Shown here: piece by piece, positions 11,101-24,100 of the stretch | Position numbering within the stretch: position 1 is the stretch's first letter | Layout of the letters: each line of letters starts with the position of its first letter | From: Tetraselmis striata | Taxonomy: Eukaryota > Chlorophyta > Chlorodendrophyceae > Chlorodendrales > Chlorodendraceae | Assembly (NCBI GenBank): GCA_006384855.1 | Contig: VCJN01000435.1 | Span: forward strand, 62,001 to 126,000 | DNA length: 64,000 nucleotides | Direction: 5' to 3' | The notes under the pieces: generated by a model | Databases searched by the model: none | What the model saw: the letters and a program-made list of their open reading frames with translations, nothing else | Told to the model about the DNA's origin: nothing | Made by a program: the position numbers and the translations under genes

Positions 11101-13589
11101 ATAGTTGAGAGTACAACGAGACAATTTACGGCGACCATTAGTCGGGATCTTACGACGCGCGCCCGACGATATATCTACACTATTCCACAAATTAATGTAC
11201 ATTCTGCACGAATCAACGACTGAGAGTCACCTTAGCATTCGCACTGCTCCGATTTCCCGACCAGAATCCCGTCTGCGGACAGTGCTACTCCTTAGTCCTC
11301 AGCGGTGTACTTTCCGGCGAGTTGCAAGCATTCCCCGGCAGACCTGCTGAATCTCTGGTCCGGAATTCTGCCAACCAAGTCTGGGGTTGTGTTTACCTTG
11401 CCAGGTCTGCGAACCATTATAGACGCCCGTTTACACAATGTAGAATTCCGCTCTCCTCTGCGGTGTTCGTCTCTGGCAGGGTCTGTCAGTGTTATGCTTA
11501 GGCATAGGCTCGACCCCCCCCCCCCCCCCCCACCCCCCCTCAACCACCACCACCAACACACACACGCATGCATGCATGCAGATGCCCTGGCTGATTCCTC
11601 TTTGATGCCACATGCTGGCCGGCCATGCAGAGGAACATCAGGTGGTAGTCATAGCCGGTGGCACAGCAAAGATGCGGACCGGCTTCAATGAGAAAAGTTC
11701 GCGGGTGGACATCTTTGACGCCAAGCGCCGGTACCCCCTCCCTCCTCCCCCATTCTCCCCCTCTACTCTCTGTCCGTCTCCCCTCTCTCGGCCTGCCCCC
11801 CACCCCCCCCTCCCCGCCGCCACCCGGTGCCGAATCCCTCCCTCACTCCCCCCTGTCAGGAAGTGGAGCACGGCGAAGCTGAGGGAGGGGCGCACCAAGC
11901 TGTCGTGCGCGGGGGTGGGCACCAAGATTGTGGTGGCCGGAGGCTACGGCGAGCGGGTGGGTGCTGCAGGCCGCCGCTATGCCCCCATCACGCGGCGCGC
12001 CACCACACCCTTTAATCCATCCCCCTCTGCACCTCCCTTCATGCTGCCTGAGCCTCGTCTCTCCCTCTCCCGCCCGTTCTCTTTCACACACACACACACA
12101 CACATACATCTACACCCCTATCATTAGCACTCCTTGCCTATTATCTAGCTGGACTAGCTACCCCTACACCCGACAACCCTGTACCTCCGTATCACCTGCC
12201 ACCAGCTGCTGTAGTTTCTTGGGGAAGTCAGTCAGTCAGTTAGTCAGACAGTGTTGCACCTGTCCTGTGGCGGATATGGTTAGGAGTCGAAATGATACAT
12301 GGCTCTCGTGTGGCCTCCAGCACACATAATCACTGAGGCATGATGTCCTCCTCAGTCTCTCGTCGATATCCTTATTCCGGCCCAGATTTTATTGATTCCT
12401 ACCTGCGGCAACTCTGGAAAATCTCTCCCGGCCTCTCCGGGCTTGTATCCTGGAAAACATGTCACGGCCTCTCATCAACGGAGCCGTAGCGGGGCTGCTA
12501 CTAAATGCAACTCGGCCGCGCGAAGGGCTTATTGTACTGTCACGCTCCAGCACAGCGGTAACTACGTTGCCCCTGCCCGTCCCACACTTACGCAGTACTA
12601 TTATAAGCACTACCAAGAAAGGCCGGAGACATTCTGTATAAACTTCCGTATTCCCTCGCCTTGGCCACGCTTACCATAAGCGTACCGTGGCATCCGCGTC
12701 ATCGGCATTGTACGGTACCCTTATCAGCACAGGAGCGGGGTTAATTTGTTTTTTGCGGATAAGGTCCTGATATTACAGCGACGCTTGACCGGCATTTACA
12801 CAGAAAATAGCTGACCGGCTATAAGCAAGATGCAAGTGCGTGTTATATGGAGTCCCGACCCGGCACTGTGGATGAAAGGTCGTGAGCGCGTATCTACCGC
12901 ACCTGCAAGGAGGGGAGGATCGGCGGGCTTGGTCTCGTGGTAGCGCGCCGGTGTCTTGAAAGTTGTGCAATCTGCACTATTATCGATGAAGAGTTATGTA
13001 TACAGTAGTATACGCTGACGGTAGTTCCAGGATCCGCATCCATTGTTATCCGGTACCGGCCAGAGGTTCCAATCACAGCTCCGCGTTTTCTTGTGAACGG
13101 CACCTTCACAGCTTTTTTTTAACCACATGGGGGCGTCGCTTCACGAGGACGGCAATGTGGAACCGACTTGTTTCATTGCCGATTATTCGGCAGGGTGTCG
13201 GATTTGTCGTGTGATGGCGCCCTCTAGAAAACGGACGCGCCGCCGGTTGGTTTCGGAGCCCTGAATGCCTCACCGCCGCTCACCCTGTCCCGTTGGCCTG
13301 CCGCTGCCGCCAGGGCTACAGCCGCACGGTGGACATCCTGGACGTGGCGACGCGCAAGTGGCGCACCGCGCGGCTATCCACCAGCCGCCAGTGGGCTGCC
13401 GCCGCGACCGCGCCTCCGCTTGCATTCTTCGCGGGTGGGCAGTGGTGCAACATCGGCCCTTGCAATGGCGGCTGGATCCGCGACGGCACCATCGACGTGT
13501 ACAACTCTGAAACGGGTGCGCCACGGGCCCGTCTCACTTCAACCTCGGGCGTGCAAGGGCAGCGGTCTCTTTCTTTGCCTTGAGAGAGG

Positions 13590-13620
<31 letters not shown>

Positions 13621-15236
13621 CTATGCCTGCGTGCAGTGCAGGTGCTGCGAGTAGGCATTGTGCAGCTGAGTCGCGGTGTGTCGCTGTGGTAGACACACTG
13701 CAGCGCGCGCACAAGATGATGGAGGCGCGGAGCAACGCGGCGGCCGCCAGTACGCCGGGCGGCGAGTGGGTGGCCTACGCGGGCGGCAACTTCAACGTGG
13801 ACCCCACGCGCTACTTCAAGGACCCCTCCTGCCGATGCAATTGCGTGCCGCTGCCCAAGTTCTTCCCCGCGCAGTCCAGCGTGCGAACCCCTCCTTTCCC
13901 CTGCTCCCAGGCCCCAGGCCCTTGGCAGCAACACTGAATTGGCGTGGAGGAAAAATAGCAGAAGTCAGAGTAAGACACCGCCAAATGAAAGAAAGTATCA
14001 TTAAACTTGTTGAGCGATAACCATCATCACGCAATATTGTGAAGGTGTGTGTAATGCTCATGCTGTCGATGCCCTGTTTCCTGTACTCTTTTCCACACAA
14101 GTTGTGAAATTCGTTTTTGGTCGGGTTGCCCATGAGGGTTACCCTTGCGCCACCAAAATCAAGTCCGCCCAACGAAATACAGTAGTTGCTGTGGTTAGAA
14201 GAAAGCCATATGTATGTAGGATTATACATACACCGGTTTATACTACATGTATAATATTATACATGTATGCATATTTACTTATAAATATATATAAAACTAA
14301 ATGAATATACACACATATAATATAAATATATGCATATACATATGTGTACATTATACATTTATATCTTATATTATGTATCTTATGTCATATATATATTATA
14401 TCATATATCTGTATACATTTATTTAACTGTATATGCGTATACATTCAATATGCAAGTACATGTACATGTTACCATAGATATTTATATATAGGGGTACCTG
14501 ATACACACTTTGCCCCAGCTTAAGTATCAAAGGAACATTAATGCATGCATCGAATAGCTGCCTCCGGCACCGGCAATGCAGCCTCACGGCGCCCCGCCAT
14601 CCTCCCCACCCGACAGGACGCAGAACGCGGCCACATGATTCCGTACCCCAAGACGCCCGCACGGAACTGCCGCCCCAAGCGCGATTCGTACCCCGTCTTC
14701 AGCAAGAGCTCCGCGCTGGACATCTACAACGGCGCGACGCGGAAGTGGAGCGCCGCGCGGCTGCCCGTGGCCCGCGCGCTCAACGCCGCGGCGGGCGTTG
14801 CCGGCGCGGATGGGCTGCAGGTAGGCCCAGCCGGACTCTGCTCACCTCAAACCCTAAGAACAACCCTAAGACCCTGCCGCGACTACCTCCCTTGGCCCCC
14901 CCCCCCCCCCCCCCCCCCCCCCTTCCTGGCGGTATATATTTTAGGATATGGGGTTCAGGTTAAGATCTTAACGCTACCCTTTCCCCTTGTCCCCCCCCCC
15001 CCCCCCCCCCAAGATGTTGTTTGCCGGTGGGGAGATCCGCACGATGCACCAGCAGCCCACCAACCGCGGCGGCCTCGACTACTACACCGCCCGCGTCGAC
15101 CTGCTGTGCCTCTCAGGTGGGAACCCCCAGCCCAGCCCCTGCCCACCCGCGCTCGTGCCATCCACGGATGTCATGGGCATGTGGGGATGCCTCTGATACT
15201 CGTAACTGCCCCCCTCTTGTGCTCCCAGGCGGCTGA
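8179..15236 (+). CDS. membrane-anchored Kelch-repeat protein, 12 exons, about 660 aa
   Basis: Complete gene model. Exons: 8179-8754, 8895-9017, 9136-9225, 9816-9942, 10412-10576, 11631-11730, 11860-11956, 13314-13515, 13693-13880, 14617-14820, 15014-15116 and 15229-15236. All junctions keep phase and the stop is TGA. Exon 1 encodes a short cytosolic N-terminus, one hydrophobic segment at residues about 27-50 (type II anchor or signal anchor) and a long acidic Glu/Gly linker. From exon 3 on there are Kelch units with the double-Gly strand (MFAGGV, LFAGGM, VIAGGT, VVAGGY, FFAGGQ, AYAGGN, LFAGGE). Each is followed by a D-I-Y-N/D, then W-S-x-A-x-L/M segment. Seven Gly-Gly strands suggest a six- or seven-bladed propeller on the lumenal or outer side. 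The ligand is unknown. Confidence 0.85.
14220..14500. other. AT-rich simple-sequence intron segment
   Basis: Part of the Kelch gene's tenth exon-exon gap (intron between 13880 and 14617). It is almost purely A/T with alternating TATA/ATAT and TACA steps, in sharp contrast to the GC-rich exons around it. No gene is seen. Confidence 0.7.
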
Positions 15237-15806
15237 GCGATGTCACTCTCTGCAAGGTGGGAGGGTACTCAGCGCGCACCCCCCCCAGTTGGGGTCGTTG
15301 CACATGGCTTTGAGAATAATTGTATAAATAGATTTAGACCATATTATTCGAGTCTTATTTATTGGACATGTTTACTCTGTGGCACGCTGTAAGGGAACTG
15401 TGAGTAGAACTGGTTGCCTCACCCGCATCGCCACAATTGGCGGACTTCCGGTGTGCGTTGTTAGCCTGTCCCGTGAGGCCAGCATGCCCTCCCACCTTGG
15501 GCGCTACCATGCAGCAAGTATGCCACAGCGCAAAGTGTGGCGCCACCCAAGAGCCACCACCGCATACAGGACGAGTTAGGCAATTTTGTCGGCAAAGTGT
15601 AATGGAGCACATGCGGGTTTTGGCTGACTGGAATCCCGTAGGCCCGGCTCATCTTGCGCTGTGCTTCATCATCTTCCATCAGTTCATTCTTTCGTTCTTG
15701 CCGGAACAAAGGGAGCTCCTACAACGACTCCCTTTACAACGTTTCAATTCCCGGGGTGGACCCAATCAACCACTTCGCGCACTGCGGCTCGGCCCGTACA
15801 TTGCGC
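15237..15806. other. short intergenic stretch
   Basis: Lies between the Kelch stop and the 3' end of the minus-strand gene at 15807. No supported gene, RNA or repeat was seen. Confidence 0.5.
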
Positions 15807-16180
15807 TCAGTAGAACTCGCCCTGCTTGAGCAGCGGGTTGGCAATGCGCGCCTGCACCTTCTGCAGCACCTCTGCCCGTGCGAAATCTCCGCGCGCCGCC
15901 GCCTTGAGCTCGCCCTCGAGGTGCACCATGAACTCCACGCTAAATACGCCGTGCGAGCGGAAGGCGTTGGCCACGGTGCCGAAGGCGTTCGGGTCGTTCT
16001 CTGCCGCGTCCGCCAGCGCCTCCAGAATCTCGCTGTAGGATGGCGCGCCTGTCTCGCTCGCCGCCGCCGCTGCCCCTTCCTCTTCCTCCGCCGCCGCTGC
16101 GCGTGCCGCCGCAGCTGCCGGCCGCTCGAGCTCCGCCCCTGCCGGCAGCTCCCATGCGACCTCCTTTGTCTTCGAGTTCC
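15807..16180 (-). CDS. last exon of an unidentified protein gene
   Basis: Read on the minus strand from an acceptor (CGACAG) at 16181 to a TAG stop at 15807. It gives about 124 residues: an Ala/Glu low-complexity linker and then a helical C-terminal region of about 75 residues containing SYSEILEALADAAENDP, FMVHLEGELKAAARGD and a tail ending KQGEFY. It looks like a genuine conserved domain but I do not recognise the family. Upstream exons were not fixed. A minus-strand frame starting near 16789 with an Arg-rich, transit-peptide-like N-terminus is one candidate first exon. A plastid protein is therefore possible but unproven. Confidence 0.5.
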
Positions 16181-17149
16181 TGTCGCGAGAAAGTGGTCGG
16201 CAGCTGTCAGGTGAGGCCCGGGCTCTCTGGGCGAGTACGAGGGAAAAACAGGACAACGCGGAGGGACGTAGTGTTGATATGCTTGCAGGGCGTCACCAGT
16301 AGTACGTATCCCCGGTATCGCCGTCCTGGGCCTCCTTCCACACTAACGGGGCAGGCAATGGCCGTTGGCGCGCGATTCCGCGTCCTGTCAGGCTCCTGCC
16401 GAGGCTGACCGTCGCGGCGCGTCCGACCCCGCCTGGAGCCGGCGCGCGCAGTGCGCAGACCACAGCGACCATCGACGTGTCGATCCGCCACCGAACGAGC
16501 CCGCCCAACGGACCGGCCGAGGCGCCGGTAGTGACTTACCGGTGCCCCCTGCGTGCCTGTGGGGTGACTTCCCGGTGGGCTGGCTTTGGAAGCCCCGACA
16601 ACTGCGCCAGTGCTCCCGCCTCCCGGTCCTCAGCAGGCAGGCGCGGGATGACGATGCGGTAGTGTCACGCGTCGCGCGGCAGTTCAGCAGATGTGTAGGT
16701 ACAGGGTAGTCGGCAATCGGCAGCACTCTATCTGTCGCGCGGCCCCGAGTAGCAATGAGCGGCGCGCGCTCGCGCAGCAGCAGCGCCACTCACTGGCGGG
16801 CGCGGCTGGGACGGAAATGCTGCTCCAAAAACATGACTGCTCCGAAAACATGCTGCTGGAAGGCGCGCCCAAATAAAACACCGCCGAACGCACGCGGAAT
16901 CACAGACCCGCTGGCAGGCGAGAGAGGCGGCGCTCTCGCAGCCCCGCCGACTTCGCACACAGAAACCCAGCTTACAGGCGGTGGTTGCATGACAGGCGAG
17001 AGCTGGTGGACGGAGGGGAGAGGAGAAGAGGGGGCGGGCTGCGTGCGGCGCGCACAAGATAACGAGTAGCTGTAGTCTATCTGGCGGCGACTGTGCAGAC
17101 GAACCGGCGCCGGCGCGGGGTAGCTCAGCGGCCCGATTGAGCAGCGCGA

Positions 17150-18173
17150 GGAATTCGGCGGAGGTGCGAATGCGGCAGGAGGCCAGGAGCCAGCCCTCGT
17201 CTGGCCTGCGGGTGCCGGGAGAGGCGCTCGGGCCTGCTCGCTCGTGCATCGGCTGCACCACCAGGCCGCACACAGCGGTGGACGTGAAGCACAGGCGATG
17301 CGAGTGCGGCAAGAGCCGGCCGTCCAAAAAAAAAAAGCCAGCCGTCCTTGGAGCTGCTCGGCCAGCGGGGTTGGTCGGAGCGCTGGTGCGCCGCCTGCCC
17401 GTCCAAGCCGAGCACCTCCCTGGAGGTGGCGGCCAAGATATGCGAGTGCGTCAAGCGGCAGCCCTCGTATGGGCTGCCGAGCGAGGGTCGCAGCTCGGCG
17501 CGCTGGTGCGCCGCGTGTCCCGTTAAGCCGGCCGCCGCGGTGAACGTTGTGACGAAGAAGTACGAGTGCGGGAAGAGCAAGTGTGGCTTTGGGCTGCCGG
17601 GGGAGGCGCGGTGGTGCGCCGCCTGTCCGACCAAGCCCGACGACGCGGTGGGACAAAAAGGCGAGAGGTGCGAGTGCGGCAAGCGGTCTGCCTCGCTTGG
17701 GCTCCCCGGGCAAAAAGTGCGCCGCCGCGCGATAGTGCTCCGTCTGCCCCTCCAAGCCAGGCAACGCGCGCACTTTGGCGAGTAAGATGTGCGAGTGCGG
17801 CAGGCGCCAGCCCTCGTTTCGCTTTCGGGTGCCCGAAAGCGCCTGTGCCTGGTCGCTGGTGCGCGCCTGCCACACCAGGCCGCACAATGCAGTGGATGTG
17901 AGGCACAAGCGGTGCGCGTGCGGCAAGTCGAGCTCTCCCTTCTTTGGGCCAGCAGGGCAAAGAGGTGGGGCTGCCCGGTGGTGCAACGCCTGCCCCTCCA
18001 AGCCGCACGATGCAGTGGATGTGAAACACCCGAGGTGCGAGCGCGGCAAGAGCCGGCCATCACTGGGGCTACGACAAGAGGGACTCCGCTTTGCCCGCTG
18101 GTGCGCAGCATGCCCGTCCAAGCCGGATCGAGCCTGCGTTATTACTCATGACAAGCGCAAGCGTGCGAGTTGA
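17150..18173 (+). pseudogene. EsV-1-7-like cysteine-repeat array with broken frames
   Basis: About six to seven repeats, each with C-x-C-G-K/R-x-x-P-S-x-G-x-P-G/E, then W-C-x-x-C-P-x-K-P and a V-D-V turn. This resembles the EsV-1-7 repeat of brown algae, other algae and large algal viruses, where Cys spacing is usually wider and the last ligand is His. Here the pairs are C-x-C and C-x2-C. The repeats change frame at least three times: near 17180, at a run of A at 17326-17336, and near 17700-17760. In the last unit an expected Trp codon is TAG. The final open frame ends at 18173. The array is therefore a pseudogene, or a gene with sequence errors or unrecognised introns. Function is unknown. 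The long minus-strand ORF over 16790-18121 is a shadow of the repeats. Confidence 0.65.
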
Positions 18174-18179
18174 GGATAA

Positions 18180-20661
18180 CTCACGGATATACCATGTACA
18201 GCAGCGCAGGGATTTCAACGGGCTTCACATACGGGATTGAGGCAACTTCCAACGATGGGTTATTGTGAATCATCTATTGACTTCTTCATCAACACAACCA
18301 GTGCGGTGATGCGGTATGTAGTTCATTGATACCGGCTACTCATTGGCGTGATGCCATCGAGTCGTCTACTTGGGAGTCGGGATCAAGGAGATAGAAGAAA
18401 GGAGACAGGGAAGACGACATCACAAGTCTCATGTTGAATTGAATTTGTTGCAGAGTATCCCTACAACCGTGCAAATATTCATATATGAACCTGGCGGGCC
18501 ATCGTGAAGAACGGTAGTCATTTAACTCATGCTCCTATCGCCCACACGAGGATCGGTCTGGATGAATGGCTCTACATAACTTATTTCATTGTGATAAGTA
18601 CAGTGGGACAACCTTGCTCATTGGTGATCTTAGTCCATTGCTTGGCTTCTCCTGCCTTTCCGCATTTCACATGCCTCTGACAATAATGTGTCAATTGTTG
18701 TGTACCAGCTGGACGTCGTCTTTTGCGAATGTCGAGGCCCGTCTGCGATTACATTTGTTAACTGCATATATCCCGAAATGTCTCCCTGCAGCGTATGGCT
18801 CATAAACTTATAGAGTTGACCGCCTAGCAGTCTGATGATGTATACCGATAAAATGGGGCCACAGCAATATATATTTGCTTTTGCATTATTATATAACAGG
18901 TTTGTCAATGTGAATCATCGCTATCTGCGGCAACCCTTATGCCAGTTATGTTGTGCCCATACTCTTCTTTGGAGAATGTATAAACGTTGCCCCGCGCGTC
19001 GTCGTGCTGCTGATGAGATGAAAGCAACAGCAAACTATTTTCAGTGCAGATCTTCAGCATATATCTACGTGACGTGCTATGCGGCGGCCACGGCGGCGGA
19101 AGATATAGCCACCCAAGGCGTTGTTGTCGTCATGCTGTATACACGATCGCCGTGATATAGCATGGTTTCGGAGCGCCTGCCAAGGATATCGTCAGGCCTC
19201 GTACTGCTACTCTAGGGTAGGCGCGCGTGAGTTGCGCGCAGCGTTTATCAGGTTATTTGTATCGTTGTTTTTACCCTCATTGCGATCAAGGTGTTGGAAC
19301 ATTGTTTACTGGCGAGGCCGGAAATACCACGCGTATATCACTGCTATATGCTACCGATGCGCTGCGTTGTTATGGCATGAGTTAATTATGTATAATGACT
19401 ACGCTCTTGCTTGAAATGCTGTTCGCAGCCCCTCTTCCTCTACAGTCCGATAGTTGTACAATTCTGTAAGTTAAAACTTTATTCACGCGGCGCGGGAAGT
19501 AGTATCTCTCGTACATCAATACAATCGCACGCGATGCATGTTCAAATCACATATTCTTTGGCATAGTGTATATACGCCGCTGCTGCGCGGCTGATGACAC
19601 CGCCGCCGCCCATTGCCTCCATTGCCCCCGTGCTCACACTACACGAGACAAATTGGCATATCCTGGGCGGGCGGGAGTGCCACTGCCGAACAGCATATTT
19701 CAAGTTCGAACAGCATATTTCGCGGACAGCGCCACGGCGACGACGACTATTTTCCCATTTCACCCTGTTTCACTCGTCTAATGCATCGACGACACCCACA
19801 CATGGTGAAGCAGCCAATAGGCAAACGTTGTATGCTACAAAAGTGAACGAGCAAGCAAGGCTGCGGTTCGTGGTTGGAAATATGATAGGTTGGTGTGGCG
19901 GGTTCATCGCTTGCACGACTGAAGGCCTTGCTAGTTAAGTTTCGAGCTGGGCTTGCCCCATATTCGCATTATTGACGAACATGCCGACGCCTAAACGAGT
20001 AGGGTTGATCCTTTGTGGTCAGTGCCGGGACAAAAGTGAAATGGAATAAGGTTTTAGCTTGTGAAGGTCGAGCAATGGCATCTGAGGGGTTCGCACACTC
20101 AGTACTGTGGTTCGCACAATCACACTCAGTGCGATGCGATTCTCGCAGAGCAACAGTTCTCAGTGCACTCCTACGAGCTTGGCCTTCAGAAGGCTGCATG
20201 TGCTACGGGCGCAGCGGATCCTATGCGGGTTAATATAGTCGGGCCGTAAGACAGCAGGCCCGGATCGCCCGCCAGGAACAAAGTTTCAACACACTTATTT
20301 GAATTTGAATTTCAATGCAGTCTTGTGAGCGTCGCCTACGCAAGATGGTTATCATTCACGACGATGACGGGTGCTTTCTGGAATTCCGAATACATGCACT
20401 TGTACGGACACCGCCGGCTCAACGTTTCTTTCCAGTCATATGTCCCCCCCCAGGGGGGGGGGGGAGGGGGGGGGGGGCAATAAAGAGTAAGGCATATCGC
20501 TCATTAGTCCCATTCTCGTGGTTGCATCGGTAGCTCGAGGTACATTGCCGACACAAGCAGTGGTTTTCGCTACGTAATCCCCAGCTTGATACATTCCCCG
20601 GCACCTGAGAGGCTGACACGTGCACTGAAGAGTTTTCATCGTGTTTCAAATCATTGCACCC

Positions 20662-20718
<57 letters not shown>

Positions 20719-21161
20719 AATCACCACCCGCGCCGCGCGCACGCACACACACAATGCTCTTGCGTCGGGTACAGTAGCATGCGATCAAGCTCCCAGAAGC
20801 ACTGGCACTTGATTTCTGTTAACGCTTCATAGATATGTCTTTGCTGCAGATGCTTGGCATTCCAGATTGGCGCTACCTATGATACACGGGAGAATCACAC
20901 GTCTACGTAGTCTATGTTAGGACACTACATGTTTGGCTGGAAGTAAACATCCCCGGCGTGACAGCAGATAAGTAACAGTAAGTTCAGGATCCGGGTTCTG
21001 GCTATGTACACTCTACTTTCGCCGCGCTTGACCGTGCTGCGTAGATCCAGACGGCGCGGTGATGTTTGTGTCAAGCGCGGTGATGTCGCCGCGCTTGACA
21101 CAGAGATGCTGGCGCGCCTGGAGCCCAGGCATGCCTGCTTGGGTTGGGCAGCGCGCGCGCT
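18180..21161. other. AT-rich intergenic region with simple repeats
   Basis: No supported gene. It holds a short piece of repeat X (19985-20045), a G/C homopolymer cluster (20444-20478) and a (CA)n microsatellite of more than 50 bp (20664-20717). ORFs are short and without domains. Confidence 0.6.
20664..20717. repeat. (AC)n microsatellite
   Basis: Uninterrupted ACACAC run of about 27 dinucleotides. A shorter related stretch follows near 20740. Confidence 0.95.
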
Positions 21162-24100
21162 TCATTGGGGCTGCCCTCTCGTCGTGCGGCGATGTCCGTT
21201 GCGCTTGTCGCCCTCGTGCTGCGCGCTCCCCCCCGACACCTGGTGCATGCTGAAGGCCTGGTAGCCATGGATGTCGACGCGCGCGTTGCTATGCTGCTCC
21301 CTCTGCGACACCAGCGGGTACACCGGCAGCTCGTGCCGCCGCGCTTGCTGCCGCTGCTTGGCGGGCGCGTGGTGCCGGCTCGTGCTTGTCCGGTTGCTGA
21401 TTGTCACCTGCGGGGGGGTGGGGGGGGGAGACACACAAACGTCAACTCACCCTGTCAAATTTCTGATTTCATACAACTTTGTTCCCGGGCGAACGTCAAG
21501 TATTCTTGACATCAACATGCACACAGACGTGCTGGTGGAGCGCTAGGGGGGACATGCGACACGGCGGGCGCGCTGCCTACTCACCAGCTTGATGTTGCTC
21601 TTGGCCCATGCCCTCTTCTCGGAGCGCATCTCCATGCCCTGACGCCACGACACAGTTGAGCGAGGGGAGGGTGCCGATGGGGAAAGGGGGGGGCGGGGGG
21701 AGGGTCAGCGCAGCCACATACTGTATGCTACTAGAGATGTACGGACGGGTGCTCCATAATACTCTAGGCGGGCACTGATTGAGTGATTTTGGAGGCGATA
21801 CAACTTGAAGCACGGGCTTAAATAATTGTTGTTGATGCCCTCTAACCGTCTACAGCTCCATGTATGGTTTCTCTCTTGTGTATTGCGCATTAGTCAGAAG
21901 AGTATCGAAGTCAATTTTAATTGTACTGCCCGGTATGATTACCTGGAGAGGGCAGAGGAGGTGTTTGGAGGGCAGGAAGTCCTGTGGTCGTGGACCGATC
22001 ACGAATTATTAACACTATACTTCAACAGTACAGCAGTGAAATGATATTTCACAGACCATAATATCCTACCATATCAATTTGTTACTGGGAGATATGACTA
22101 ATCTTCAAGCGTTGTGTTTCTGTTTGCCCCACGGCCCAGGGTGATGCGGTACATTTTATTTTGTAATTTCACATCGCTAGAAGTAGTGCAGTAAATTTTC
22201 GCTGATTCGCGTGTGTCAGTGTCGTTCCAGCCGCTCGCTTGGGTTTTCTTGTAAGGCCGTACAGTAATATAATGCCGTTGTGGAGCGGTAGTAGGAGCAA
22301 GCGGAGCGCATGAGGGTGCGGGCGGCGCGGCGCGCGCGGTCGCAGTCGCCCACACAAGTTCAGCTAGTGCAGTACTATTACAACATGTATTACAACTGCA
22401 TTCACTTGTTTATTCCAATGTTTGTTTATAGTATTTGGCATGTGTTGAGTACTTGTAACCCCGGCCGGTTTGAGTCCGCGGGATATTATATCGTTTCTGA
22501 CCCCCGGCGAAGAGGGAAATATATACATATTGAAGTATATTAGAATACCTCACGAGTACTATACGGATCTTCCGAAACATTGCTGCAAAATAGTATGTTA
22601 ATTTTTCGAACCCCAAACCCTAGTTAAGATAACATCCGGTATAACATATCATATAAATATCAAATTGAATTATCGCGCGTTTACTTATCAAATTATGCGC
22701 TCTCCATTTATTGGGGGTGAAGTACTGCAGTGCTTATTATTCTTAATTTTACTTGCAAAACAAGACTGCGGACGCAGACAGCACGCATTGTCTCCGGGCG
22801 GGCGCAATTGGGCAACACAGTTTCATCACCCACCATGGCGGCAAACATGCCCGCAAAAGTAAACGGTTCCATGGAACCAGCGGCGGTACGCGCACCTCCG
22901 GGTTGAGGATGACGGCCATCTCCTTCTTAGCGTCCGGCGGCAGCTCCACCCAGCCCAGCAGCAGCTCCGCGCTGACCGCCTCCACGCGCTGCATTAGGCC
23001 CCAGCAGCTCAGCAGCTCCCCCTACGTCGCCAACAGCCGACACCGCAACGCGGCACATGCCGCCAACGGTCAAAATGTCTTCATACAATGGCAATGTGAC
23101 ACCCGTGATTGCATATAGAGATTAACGGCATAGCTTCTTTCAGCCGGGTGTTATTCCTGTAAATACGTAGATGACCCCGGAGCATTGGCGCCACGAAGCA
23201 GACAGATTTGGAACTTTTAAGGGTTTCCGCATAGTTGGACAGGATATGCAAAGCTTTGCTTGCGCCAAATTACTGAGCACTGCTGGTACATGTGCAGCGC
23301 TGTCGGGCTTGCACGGTAGGGCTTGGAAACCTCGCTGTCTTCCGGGGGTTGTGCAAAGGACACTACACATACGGTTGCAGGTAGAGCATGTGGTAGATCT
23401 CGGGTGTAACATTCCAGGGTTTGCTTGATAAGGGTGTGCAAGGGCATGGGGCACAAAGAGGAAGAGATCGAGAGAGGGAGAGAGAGAGAGAGAGAGGGAG
23501 AGAGAGGGAGAGGGAGAGAGGGGGAGAGGGAGAGAGGGAGGGAGGGAGAGGGAGAGGAGCTTTACATGCTGCGCGCAGGCAGCCCGCGGGGATTCACAGC
23601 GGCCGTGAGGTGGTTGAGGGCCATCTCCCATCCTGATTGGGTACCGTATCCCCGCTTTAGGTTGGCGATATATGATCGGTTTTGAACCCCCGTCTCTCCC
23701 TTTGCGAGGACATTTATGTTAAAATATATCAGAATAAACTACGAATACCACACGCATATGCCGACTTGATGCTGCAAATCAAATCATATTGGGATCCACG
23801 AACTCAACTAAAAATATGGCACTGGGGGGGCTGCTGCACTTTATATGACGCTAGATGTAAATCCCAGGCGAGTTTACAACGTATATTACATCTCTGTACC
23901 AACATCTACTATTATTCGGCTACCTGTAATAGCGCAGTACCCGTGTGCCTGTAGTAAATTGGCACGGGCACTGAACCTGCTGAAGTACCCCTAATCGAGT
24001 GATCACAACCCTATTTCTTATGATATTACTGATGCAATATCGGTATGCACGATATGCAGTATGGATAGGTACAACATCATCCAAAGACTTCTATGGATTG

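Noticed and set aside
17108..17180. tRNA-like GGTAGCTCAGCGG sequence
   Set aside because: No acceptor or T-arm pairing could be formed and the segment belongs to the cysteine-repeat array.
16790..18121. 443-codon minus-strand open frame over the cysteine-repeat array
   Set aside because: It is periodic only because it lies antisense to the plus-strand repeats, which show the conserved Cys and Pro-Ser-x-Gly spacing.
22310..22543. plus-strand ORF with a Tyr-rich hydrophobic stretch
   Set aside because: Lies in the last introns of the channel gene and overlaps a repeat-Y copy; no domain.
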